Shown here: piece by piece, positions 25,412-33,760 of the stretch | How the letters are laid out: the number at the start of each line of letters is the position of its first letter | Numbering within the stretch: the stretch's first letter is position 1 | Source of the DNA: KBS-96 sp964247975 | Lineage (GTDB): Bacteria; Acidobacteriota; Terriglobia; Bryobacterales; Bryobacteraceae | Direction: 5' to 3' | Assembly: GCA_964247975.1 (NCBI GenBank) | Contig: CAXTWH010000001.1 | Span: 1-64,000 of the forward strand | DNA: 64,000 nucleotides | Notes under the pieces: generated by a model | Database searches by the model: none | What the model saw: only the letters and a program-made list of their open reading frames with translations | Told to the model about the DNA's origin: nothing | Program-made: the position numbers and the translations under genes

Positions 25412-28400
25412 ATGCCCGAGCAGCCACCTGACCCGTCTTTCACTTCCGGCCAGACGCCGCAACCAAGTCGCAACGAAGAACCGCCAGGTACCGGAGATGC
25501 TTCCATCGAACTTAATCCGGAAAACGCATCCGCAGACGATACCCCGGAGCAAACCGAAAATCCTTCGCTGCCGTTTACAGTGGTGGGCATCGGAACAGCC
25601 GTCGGGGAAGCAGATTCCTACCTGGAACTTTTCCGAAGCTTGCCGTCCGACACCGGCATGGCATTCGTGTTTTTACAGCACCACGGCAATTTGGAACATC
25701 CTCCTCTGGAAGCTTTGTCGCCGCATACGGACATGCCCGTCGTGGAGATTCAATCGGGCTTGCGTCCTGAGCCGAATCACATTTATGTGCTGAATTCGCC
25801 GTGCTGGGTAACCCTGGTCGGCGGTTTGTTCATGGTTGAGTCTTTTCAAACAGGCGAGCGTGACGCGGCGTTGATCGACAACTTCTTTTATTCCCTCGCT
25901 GCCGACCAGAAAGGCCGGGCAATTGGGGTGGTGCTTTCCGGCATGGATGGAGACGGCGCTTTAGGACTGAAAACCGTGAAAGGCAACGGCGGTTTCGCCC
26001 TGGTGCAGCAGCCGGAAACGGCCCGCCACCCCAGCATGCCGCGCGCCAGCATTTTGGCTGATCATGTGGATCTTGTGCTGCCTCCGGCGCAGATCGGAGC
26101 TGAACTGGCGCGATTGGCAAGCCAGTTTGCCGCATCTCCCCTTGACGGTAAACCGGAACAATCATTAACCGCCAAAGATGACCAGCATTTTACCCGCATC
26201 TTGCAGCTTCTGCGGAGCGTGTCCGGCGTGGATTTCCGGCTTTATCGCAGGGAAACGCTGCGGCGGCGCATTATCCGGCGCATGATGCTGCAGCGCAAGG
26301 GAACTTTGCTGGAATACATCGCTTACCTGCAAGCTCAGCGTGAGGAACTAGGAGCGCTGCAGGAGGACTTGCTGATTAACGTCACGCATTTTTTCCGGGA
26401 CGAATCCATGTTCCAGTTGCTTTGTTCCGATGTGCTGCCCAGCATCCTGGAAAACCGCCGGCCTGATCAGCAGTTGCGCATCTGGGTGGCGGGCTGCTCC
26501 ACGGGCGAAGAAGTTTATTCCATTGCTATCTGCCTGTTGGAAACATTGTCTTCTCCCAATTATTTTGAGCCGCCAATCCAGGTTTTCGGCACCGATGCGA
26601 GCGAATCCTCGATTGCTAAGGCCAGAACCGCCATTTATCCGGAAAGCATTGCCCGGCACGTTTCTCCGGAACGGCTGCGCCGGTTTTTCAGCAAGGTGGA
26701 CCAAGGCTATCAGATTTCAAAACGAGTCCGTGACTTGTGTATTTTCGCCAGCCAGAACCTTTGCACCGATCCGCCTTTTTCCAGGCTCGATCTTATTAGC
26801 TGCCGCAATGTGCTGATCTATTTCGGAACAGAACTGCAGAAACAGATCATTCCCACTTTTCACTATGCGCTGCGACCCAATGGCTATCTGGTGCTTGGCC
26901 CTTCCGAAAGCATTCGGGAGTTTTCCGACCTGTTCACGGCGGTTCACCGGAAAGCAAAAATCTTCACCAAAGTATCGGGGAATTTCCAGGTCAACTTCGA
27001 CATCGCTTCCCGTCTCAAGTTGCTTCATGAGCCGATTGAATCCGGGCATACTCCCAATCCGAGCGGCTGGAACGAGATTGACTGGCAGCGCGCCGCCGAC
27101 CGCATTGTGCTGGCGCGGTTCGGGCCGGCCGGCGTGGTGGTGAACGAACGTTTAGAAGTGGTGCAGACTCGCGGCCACACCGCTCCTTACCTGAAAGTGA
27201 ACGCCGGAGTGCCAGGCTTTAACCTGATGCGCCTGGTGCGCGACGACCTTGCCGCTACACTGCGCCAGGCAGTTGCTCATACCATGGAGCACGACGTGCC
27301 GGTGCAGTTGGAAAGTGTGCCGGTGCGGGAACAGAACGGTGTCCGGCATGTCACGATTGAAGTTCTACCCATTCCCGGACCGCCGTACGCAGCGCGTCAC
27401 TTTCTGGTTCTGTTTGCGCTGCTTCCTCCCCAGATACTCATCGAACAGAACGATGCCGTGCAGGAACTGCCGGCAGATGCCGGCCCGGAACTAACCAATC
27501 GGGAAATCGCGCGGTTGAGGCAGGATCTGGCTTCCACCCAGAACTACCTGCGCTCTTTAATTACTGAACGCGACAGCCGGAATCAGGAACTGGTCACCGC
27601 TAACGAGGAAGCCCAGTCTTCCAACGAAGAACTGCAATCCACCAATGAGGAACTGGAAACAGCCAAGGAAGAACTGCAAAGCGCCAACGAAGAACTGAAC
27701 ACGCTGAACGATGAACTCCAGAACCGGAACGCCGCGCTAACTCAATCGGGCAACGATCTGGCGAACCTGCTCACCAGCGTGAACATTCCGGTGCTGATGC
27801 TGAACGGCGACTTGCACATCCGTAGCTTTACGCCGCCCGCGCAGCGCTTAATGAACGTGCGCCCTTCCGATATCGGACGGCCGGTCGGGGAAATCCGCTT
27901 AAACCTGCAGCTTGAAAATCCGGAAGGTTTGTTTGCCGAAGTTTTGGACACGCTGGCCACCAAGGAACTCGAAGTGCAGGACCGCGATGGGCGATGGCAC
28001 ATTCTGCGCGCGCGCCCTTACCGCACCACCGACAATCGGATTGAGGGCGTGGTAGCGGTGCTGCTCGACATTGACCAGGTCCGCCGCACCCAGAACGAAA
28101 TGCAAGCTGCGCGTGACTTCGCGCAAACCGTGATCGAAAGCGCGCAGGTGCCTTTGGTGGTGCTTGACCAGGACCTTCGGATTCATCTGTCGAATGCGTC
28201 ATTCCGTTCTTTATCGGGGCTGAAGCAGTCGGAACTGGACCGGCGAGCTTTTCCCGATCTGGTCAGCCATTTGTGGGGTATGAACCAGCTCCGCTCCAAG
28301 CTGGAGGAATTAAGCCGAAACCCGGAAATCGGCGCTTTGGAAGTGGAATATGAAACGGCTGGCCCGTCCTCGCGCGTGCTTTGCATTAATCTTCGCGCGG

Positions 28401-29200
28401 TGCAGCCGGAAGGCAAACGCGCTTTACTGGTGACGTTGGAAGATATTACCCCCCGGCGGCAGGCCGAACTGTTGTTGAAGCGCGAACGGGACCGTCTGGC
28501 TGGGCAGGTGGAAGTCACAAATCAGGCGCTGGGCCGGACCCAGGAAGAATTAAGAGCGTTAACTGCAAACTTATTCACATCGCAGGAAGAAACTTCACGG
28601 CGCATCGCGCGCGAACTGCACGACGATTTGGGGCAGCGCTTGGCCCGGCTGGAAATGGCGTTGGCCAAGCTTCATCAGCAAACAAACCGCAGCGCGCCCG
28701 CCATTGCCGAAGATATCGCGGCTTTGCAGGAACAAGCCGCCGGTTTATCGCAGGATCTGCGCCAGGTTTCGCATCGGCTGCACCCCTCCATTCTCGACCA
28801 TCTGGGCCTGGCCGCCGCTTTAAGATCGCTGGCCGACCAGTTCGGCTCGCGCGGCGGCATGCTGGCTACTTTTCTGGGCCGCAATGTTCCTGATACTATT
28901 CCGCGTGACACAGCCACCGCGTTTTATCGCATCGCGCAGGAAGCACTGCGCAACGTAGAAAAACATGCCGGCCCGACCCATGTGAAGATTATTCTGGCCG
29001 GCGCCGGGCAGAAACTGCGCTTAACCGTTCGGGATTTCGGCAACGGCTTTGATATGAACAGAATCGGCAGCCGCGGCCTGGGCTTGCTCAGCATAGAAGA
29101 ACGCGCGCGGCTGATTGGCGGCGCTTTGTCGGTGCATTCAGAAGCGGGTGAAGGCACCACTGTGGAAGTAACCGTGTTGTTGCCCGGCGAACCAGGCTAA
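25412..29200 (+). CDS. CheB-CheR-PAS-histidine kinase fusion (CheB serine missing)
   Basis: This 1262-residue cytosolic signalling protein has, in order: a disordered Pro-rich start; a CheB methylesterase-like domain (about 55-235); a CheR methyltransferase domain (about 260-520, SAM loop WVAGCSTGEEVYSIA, CRNVLIYF); a connector; a long coiled coil (about 680-780, repeating SNEELQSTNEELETA); two PAS domains; and a HisKA_3 kinase with H1070 in ARELHDDLGQRL and a C-terminal ATPase (RDFGNGFDMN, RGLGLLSIEER). In CheB the serine of GxSxGG is absent: the loop reads VVGIGTAVGEAD, with Ala63 in the Ser position, while His90 and Asp181 remain. The esterase part is therefore probably inactive and may only bind. 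The kinase class usually pairs with NarL-type receivers, and one lies divergently at 24641. Confidence 0.92.
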   Translation: MPEQPPDPSFTSGQTPQPSRNEEPPGTGDASIELNPENASADDTPEQTENPSLPFTVVGIGTAVGEADSYLELFRSLPSDTGMAFVFLQHHGNLEHPPLEALSPHTDMPVVEIQSGLRPEPNHIYVLNSPCWVTLVGGLFMVESFQTGERDAALIDNFFYSLAADQKGRAIGVVLSGMDGDGALGLKTVKGNGGFALVQQPETARHPSMPRASILADHVDLVLPPAQIGAELARLASQFAASPLDGKPEQSLTAKDDQHFTRILQLLRSVSGVDFRLYRRETLRRRIIRRMMLQRKGTLLEYIAYLQAQREELGALQEDLLINVTHFFRDESMFQLLCSDVLPSILENRRPDQQLRIWVAGCSTGEEVYSIAICLLETLSSPNYFEPPIQVFGTDASESSIAKARTAIYPESIARHVSPERLRRFFSKVDQGYQISKRVRDLCIFASQNLCTDPPFSRLDLISCRNVLIYFGTELQKQIIPTFHYALRPNGYLVLGPSESIREFSDLFTAVHRKAKIFTKVSGNFQVNFDIASRLKLLHEPIESGHTPNPSGWNEIDWQRAADRIVLARFGPAGVVVNERLEVVQTRGHTAPYLKVNAGVPGFNLMRLVRDDLAATLRQAVAHTMEHDVPVQLESVPVREQNGVRHVTIEVLPIPGPPYAARHFLVLFALLPPQILIEQNDAVQELPADAGPELTNREIARLRQDLASTQNYLRSLITERDSRNQELVTANEEAQSSNEELQSTNEELETAKEELQSANEELNTLNDELQNRNAALTQSGNDLANLLTSVNIPVLMLNGDLHIRSFTPPAQRLMNVRPSDIGRPVGEIRLNLQLENPEGLFAEVLDTLATKELEVQDRDGRWHILRARPYRTTDNRIEGVVAVLLDIDQVRRTQNEMQAARDFAQTVIESAQVPLVVLDQDLRIHLSNASFRSLSGLKQSELDRRAFPDLVSHLWGMNQLRSKLEELSRNPEIGALEVEYETAGPSSRVLCINLRAVQPEGKRALLVTLEDITPRRQAELLLKRERDRLAGQVEVTNQALGRTQEELRALTANLFTSQEETSRRIARELHDDLGQRLARLEMALAKLHQQTNRSAPAIAEDIAALQEQAAGLSQDLRQVSHRLHPSILDHLGLAAALRSLADQFGSRGGMLATFLGRNVPDTIPRDTATAFYRIAQEALRNVEKHAGPTHVKIILAGAGQKLRLTVRDFGNGFDMNRIGSRGLGLLSIEERARLIGGALSVHSEAGEGTTVEVTVLLPGEPG

Positions 29201-29270
29201 GTGAACATCGCAATCAACCGCCGCGCTCGCAATGCGCGCTTAACTTGCAGGTAACAGAATCGAAAATCTT

Positions 29271-30206
29271 ATGGGCAAACATGACATCGTTGTGATCGGC
29301 GCTTCGGCGGGCGGCGTGGAAGCTTTGCAGCGAGTGGTCAGCAGTTTCCCGCCGGATCTGCCGGCAGCCGTGTTCGTTGTGCTGCACATCAGCCCTCGCA
29401 GCCGGAGCCTGTTGCCAGGCATATTAAACGACGCCGGCCCGCTGCCTGTTTCCCACGCTGAAGATGGAATGCCCATTAAGCACGGCCAGATTTACGTTGC
29501 GCCGCCCGACCATCATCTGATACTGGAACGCGGCCATGTTCGCCTAGGGCTTGGCCCTAGGGAACAACACCAGCGCCCCTGCATCAACATTACCTTTCGT
29601 TCCGCCGCGCTGGCTTACGGCGAGCGCGTAATTGGAGTGGTTCTTACCGGCCAACTTGATGACGGCACAGTGGGCCTTTGGGACATCAAACAGCGCGGCG
29701 GAATGGTGGTGGTGCAGAATCCGGAAGGCGCTGCTTTTCCTTCCATGCCGCTAAGCGCGCTGCGGGAAATTGAAGCCGATTATACTGTTCCGCTCGCTGA
29801 AATCGGTCCGTTACTGAACAATCTGGTGATGAAAGATGGCGGTTCACAGACTGGAATGCAGGAGGTTGCTCGCGTGGAGGAAAAACTCAAATTAACTGAA
29901 TTCACTTGTCCCGATTGTTGCGGCACGATCTGGGAAACTAAACGGGGAAGCACCTGGGAATACCGCTGCCGCATTGGACATACTTTTTCGCCGCGCACTA
30001 TGCTGGCCGAACACTTCGCCGCCCAGGAAAAAGCGCTTTGGTGCGCCATTGTGGCGCTCGAAGAAGGCGCGGTGCTGGCCAATCGGCTGGCTGATAACTG
30101 GCCGGAACTGAGCCACGAGCTGCGCGGCGAATCACGCGAACACCACAACCAGGCGGAAACGCTGCGTACGCTGTTAAACACTCGCAAAACATTCAGTATT
30201 GATTAG
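29271..30206 (+). CDS. CheB-type methylesterase with C-terminal Cys-rich domain
   Basis: Residues 5-185 form a stand-alone CheB domain without receiver. The triad is complete: Ser12 in IGASAGG, His39 in VVLHISP and Asp131 in TGQLDDGTVG. After a linker, residues about 211-240 make a zinc-ribbon-like element (Cys213, Cys216, Cys233 and His237 in FTCPDCCG and YRCRIGHTF), followed by a helical tail (FAAQEKALWCAIVALEEGAV). CheB domains remove methyl groups or amides from glutamyl residues of receptors; no receptor gene is present here, so the target is unknown. It starts 70 bp after the kinase fusion and probably belongs to the same signalling unit. Confidence 0.9.
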   Translation: MGKHDIVVIGASAGGVEALQRVVSSFPPDLPAAVFVVLHISPRSRSLLPGILNDAGPLPVSHAEDGMPIKHGQIYVAPPDHHLILERGHVRLGLGPREQHQRPCINITFRSAALAYGERVIGVVLTGQLDDGTVGLWDIKQRGGMVVVQNPEGAAFPSMPLSALREIEADYTVPLAEIGPLLNNLVMKDGGSQTGMQEVARVEEKLKLTEFTCPDCCGTIWETKRGSTWEYRCRIGHTFSPRTMLAEHFAAQEKALWCAIVALEEGAVLANRLADNWPELSHELRGESREHHNQAETLRTLLNTRKTFSID

Positions 30207-30449
30207 CATCTTTTTAAGCGCGTCGTCTTAGTTTTCGCCGTTGAAGAAGATGGAAAAACTCCTAGGTTGCAGAATACCTCTTTCGTTCATCTCATGAGAA
30301 AGATAGGATTGCTTTCAAATTCATCTCAATCATTGCTTTGCGATGAGTGCATGAATTTTCATGACAACTCTTGTTTGAGCCAGTCACGTGTTGAACTCTG
30401 AACGCTTCCCAAAAAACATCGTCGGCGCTTGCAGGGAGGAACGGTTCTA

Positions 30450-31472
30450 GTGGACTTGTCCTTTGAAAAATGCTGGCCCTTGTTCATCCGAAACGTGGCC
30501 GATTTTGCGCTTTTGCTGCTTGACGCGAACGGTTGCGTCGTGGATTGGAACCTGGGCGCGGAACAATTCTTCGGCTACGCAAAGCAGGAAATCATCAACC
30601 AGCCTGCATCAATTCTATTTATTCCTGAAGACCGGGCCCTGGGCGCTCCTGAACAGGAGCTTTCAGTCGCCACAAACGAAGGACGCGCCGAGGACGAGCG
30701 CTGGCATTTGAGAAAAGACGGCAGCCGATTCCGGGCCAGCGGAATTCTGATGGCGATCCAGGATTCCGGGCAGATTGCCTGTTTTGCGAAGATCATGCGC
30801 GACGTTACCGGACGTGAACAAGCCCGGGAACGCCTGGAAGAATCGCTGCGCGAACGAACTGTGCTGTTGAGCGAGATTCATCATCGCGTCAAGAACAATC
30901 TGCAGATGATTGTGAGCCTGATGAATCTGCAAGCTGACCGCCTGAACAACCCGGAAGCCTTGCGCGCCTTTGAGGAAATGCAGAATCGTGTTCGCGCCAT
31001 TGCCCATATTCACGAGCGTTTATACAGTACGCAGGATTTCGCCGCCATCCATTTTGGCGATTACCTGTCGAATCTGGTGTACGAATTGCAAGCTTTGTAT
31101 CATGTGTCCGATCAAGTTCAGGTTGTGGTTTCAGCGGCGGATCTGGCGCTCGATATCGATAAAGCAATTCCGCTTGGATTAATCAGCAGCGAACTGGTTT
31201 GCAACGCTTTCAAACATGCTTTTCCAGACGACCGGCGCGGCGTTATTGACGTGAATCTCAGTTATGACGCGCAAGCGCCCGGCCTGGGCGCATATCTGCA
31301 AGTAACCGATAACGGCATCGGATTGCCGGACAGTTTCAATTTCGCAACTGCGGATTCAATGGGTTTCTATCTCATACGGTTATTGGGAAAACAGTTGAAA
31401 GCAAAAATTTCAATGGAGAAAACGGACGGCTTGGCAATTCGAATTTCTTTTCCCTTGGATAACGATCTATGA
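30450..31472 (+). CDS. PAS-domain sensor histidine kinase (HisKA_2/HWE-like)
   Basis: The protein of 340 residues has one PAS domain (about 12-130, VDWNLGAEQFFGYAKQEI, then KDGSRFRASGILMAI) and a kinase core of the HisKA_2 class with the phosphorylated His in LSEIHHRVKNNLQMIVSLM. The ATPase lobe has SELVCNAFKHAF (N box) and VTDNGIGLP. No membrane segment is seen, so it is cytosolic. The frame opens at a TTG at 30429, but a GGGAGGA at 30434-30440 stands nine bases before the GTG at 30450, which is the better start. Its last four bases overlap the next receiver gene (ATGA), so the two are a coupled kinase-regulator pair. Confidence 0.9.
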   Translation: MDLSFEKCWPLFIRNVADFALLLLDANGCVVDWNLGAEQFFGYAKQEIINQPASILFIPEDRALGAPEQELSVATNEGRAEDERWHLRKDGSRFRASGILMAIQDSGQIACFAKIMRDVTGREQARERLEESLRERTVLLSEIHHRVKNNLQMIVSLMNLQADRLNNPEALRAFEEMQNRVRAIAHIHERLYSTQDFAAIHFGDYLSNLVYELQALYHVSDQVQVVVSAADLALDIDKAIPLGLISSELVCNAFKHAFPDDRRGVIDVNLSYDAQAPGLGAYLQVTDNGIGLPDSFNFATADSMGFYLIRLLGKQLKAKISMEKTDGLAIRISFPLDNDL

Positions 31473-31861
31473 GCCAACCGGCTTCTGTTCTGATTGTGGA
31501 AGATGAAGCAATTGTGGCGGCGGATTTGGAACGGGCCATCCGGCGGAAAGGCTATCGGCCTGTTGGCGTTGCCTGCACCGGTCCGGAAGCAATCGCAATG
31601 GCGCGCAATTACCAGCCCGAAGTAGTATTGATGGACTATCGTTTGCAAGGCGCCATGAACGGAATGGAAGCAGCGCGGCAGATACGGGCCGAGCGCGCCA
31701 CTGCGGTTGTTTATGTGACAGCCATGCGCAACACGGTGTTGCCGGAGTTGCGGCCCGGCTTCCGGTGCGTAGCTAAGCCCTTCGTCCTCGCGGAACTCTG
31801 CGCCGCTATTGAAGAAGCCCGGGGCGAAGTGCTGGAATTAGAAAATCAACACCGCTCCTGA
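31469..31861 (+). CDS. Single-domain response regulator paired with the PAS kinase
   Basis: A 130-residue receiver with the acidic pocket (VLIVEDEAIVAADLE), phosphorylated Asp (VVLMDYRLQGAMNGMEAA), Thr (VVYVTAMRN) and Lys (FRCVAKPFV). There is no output domain. It overlaps the PAS kinase by four bases, so it is the presumed partner. Single-domain receivers of this kind usually act by protein contact rather than on DNA. The target is not evident; the gene is convergent with the small gene next to the Crp-type regulator. Confidence 0.9.
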   Translation: MSQPASVLIVEDEAIVAADLERAIRRKGYRPVGVACTGPEAIAMARNYQPEVVLMDYRLQGAMNGMEAARQIRAERATAVVYVTAMRNTVLPELRPGFRCVAKPFVLAELCAAIEEARGEVLELENQHRS

Positions 31862-31896
31862 ACAAACCAACGGATGCCGGAAACTGTTCTGGCGTT

Positions 31897-32181
31897 TTAT
31901 CCATGCGCCAGCAGGTATCGATCGATGCTGGAACTATACAAAAACTCAGGCTCCATATGTTCTTCGAGTGTTTGCAGCAATGCAAATCCGTCTTTATCGT
32001 TTAGGTCAGCCATTTGTTTCTCTATGTTCAATTGCAGATACTGACAAAGCCTTTGCAGCAGCGCGAACAACAGCAGATGTGTTCGTTCAGCAGGGTCCGC
32101 TGAATTCTGCGCAGCGTCCGTTTGTTCGTGCCGCACTTCCCGGCATAGTTGTTCAAATGTTTTCTGGTCGATTGTTTTCAT
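31897..32181 (-). CDS. Small helical protein coupled to the Crp-type regulator
   Basis: A protein of 94 residues that I do not recognise. It is predicted mostly helical, with MKTIDQKTFEQLCREVRHEQ at the start and a leucine-rich middle (LLLFALLQRLCQYLQLNIE). The frame extends far upstream inside the Crp gene, but the ATG at 32181 overlaps the Crp stop by four bases (ATGA), which decides the start and suggests coupled expression. It may act together with the regulator or the signalling proteins around it; this is inference. Confidence 0.65.
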   Translation of the reverse strand: MKTIDQKTFEQLCREVRHEQTDAAQNSADPAERTHLLLFALLQRLCQYLQLNIEKQMADLNDKDGFALLQTLEEHMEPEFLYSSSIDRYLLAHG

Positions 32182-32909
32182 TCTCTGCTCTGTTGAGCCG
32201 GATCTAGCAGCCTTTGGTATGCCGTTTGAATCACTCCGTAGCACTCGCAGGAAAATTTTTTCAGTTTTTCTCTGTCCACGATGGTCATCTTTCCCCGGCT
32301 GTAGCGGATAAGGCCCGCTTCTTGCAGGCTGGAAGCCGCTTCGCTGACCGTGGCCCGGCGCACGCCTAACATCTGGCACAAAAACTCCTGGGTCAGCGTA
32401 AACTCATCGCGCCCGATCCGGTCGTGGGTCGCTAGAATCCAGCGCGCGCATCGCTGCTGTACTAAATGCAAGCGGCTGCATGCGCTGCCTTGCGCTACCT
32501 GGATAAATAACGCTTCCGTGTAGCGCAACACAATTTTCAGCAACGGACCAGCCCGCGCCATCTCCTCCTGCATGTCGCTCGTTCGCATTCGCAGGGCTTG
32601 GCCTTCAATCTGCACAAATACGGTAAGCGGCGTCTGGTCATCGCCCAGAACCGCCGGTAGCCCCACCAGACCCTCGCTGCCGATAGTCGCTATTTCCACT
32701 GAATCGCCGTTTTGCATTTTGACCACTTGGGAAGCCACGCAGCTTAACGGAAAATACACATGGTCAATTGGTGAATTTTCCTCGTATAAGAGTTGCTTGA
32801 TGGTCAACGAAACCGGATACAAGTGCATTAAAATTCGCTGGTAATCAATTGAAGGTAACGCGGCTAGCAGTTGGTTTTGCGGAGCAGGCGCGACATCGGC
32901 GTTTAGCAA
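32178..32909 (-). CDS. Crp/Fnr-family transcription regulator
   Basis: The 243-residue protein has an N-terminal cyclic-nucleotide-binding-like beta-roll (about 30-140, EENSPIDHVYFPLSCVASQV, then GDSVEIATIGSEGLVG) and a C-terminal winged helix (about 160-225, TLTQEFLCQMLGVRRATVSE, then AGLIRYSRGKMTIVDRE). The ligand pocket lacks the standard cAMP signature, and the pattern is that of the many Crp-like regulators of acidobacteria and proteobacteria with unknown ligand. It is divergent from a CheB gene across about 190 bp and coupled to the small helical gene. Confidence 0.9.
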   Translation of the reverse strand: MLNADVAPAPQNQLLAALPSIDYQRILMHLYPVSLTIKQLLYEENSPIDHVYFPLSCVASQVVKMQNGDSVEIATIGSEGLVGLPAVLGDDQTPLTVFVQIEGQALRMRTSDMQEEMARAGPLLKIVLRYTEALFIQVAQGSACSRLHLVQQRCARWILATHDRIGRDEFTLTQEFLCQMLGVRRATVSEAASSLQEAGLIRYSRGKMTIVDREKLKKFSCECYGVIQTAYQRLLDPAQQSRE

Positions 32910-33097
32910 TAAGAATCCTTACTTTCTAGTATGAAGGACGGAATACAGGAAGGTAACTGGTTTAGTACATAAACTTCGCTGAAAAGATGCAAACGGTAAT
33001 GAAAATATGTATGATAGATAGCGTACATATATTCTGAACTTGTAAGGCTTGCGGGTAAATCCTGGAACTTATTGTTATCCCACTGAAAGAAGGACTC

Positions 33098-33760
33098 ATG
33101 AGCCATCATTCCAAAGTTGTAGCTATTGCCGGTTCAGCCGGCGGTATTGAAGCGCTCATGACCGTTTTATCCGCATTACCCTCGAACTTTCCTGCCGCGA
33201 TTCTGATTGCCCAGCATCTTCCTTCGCGCAACAAACATATCAGTAATCTTTGCGCTGTCCTGAGCCGCTGCACGCGGATGCCGGTGAAATGGTCAGTAAG
33301 CGGGGAAAGAATAGGCGCAGGCACCGTGTACGTGGCTCCGCAGGACCACCACATGACCGTCACCGAAACAGGAACGATTCATCTGTCCGGCGCGCCTACG
33401 ATAAACAGGTCTCGCCCTTCCGCTGACCCTTTGTTTGCTTCCCTGGCCCGCTGTTATGGCGCGCGCGCAATAGCCGTAGTTCTTTCAGGAATACTGTGGG
33501 ACGGCGCTGCCGGAGTGAAACTGGTGGCCCAAGCGGGAGGAAGCGTTTTTGCCCAGGACCAGGCCACGGCGCTTTACTTCGAAATGCCCCGGGCAGCCTG
33601 GAACACCGGCTGCGTAAACTCCATGCTGCCGGTTTCTTCCATCGCTGACGCGCTGATAACGGCGGTGGAACCGCATTCTGTTCTTGTTGAAGATCGCCGC
33701 CCGATTGAAAAGCAAAACGCTATTCATAGCGCAGAGCGCGCATGGGATCAATCCGCATAG
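33098..33760 (+). CDS. Stand-alone CheB-type methylesterase
   Basis: A 220-residue CheB domain with the full triad: Ser13 (IAGSAGGIEAL), His40 (LIAQHLPS) and Asp135 (SGILWDGAAGV). It has no receiver domain and no zinc ribbon, unlike the protein at 29271. AAGGACTC precedes the ATG at 33098. It is divergent from the Crp-type regulator and its last 41 bp overlap the 3' end of the permease gene on the opposite strand. No chemoreceptor, CheA or CheW gene lies in the window, so the substrate is unknown. Confidence 0.88.
   Translation: MSHHSKVVAIAGSAGGIEALMTVLSALPSNFPAAILIAQHLPSRNKHISNLCAVLSRCTRMPVKWSVSGERIGAGTVYVAPQDHHMTVTETGTIHLSGAPTINRSRPSADPLFASLARCYGARAIAVVLSGILWDGAAGVKLVAQAGGSVFAQDQATALYFEMPRAAWNTGCVNSMLPVSSIADALITAVEPHSVLVEDRRPIEKQNAIHSAERAWDQSA

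Noticed and set aside
32903..33109. 68-codon minus-strand frame between Crp-type and CheB genes
   Set aside because: It lies in a divergent promoter region, overlaps the starts of both genes, and has no recognisable composition or start site.
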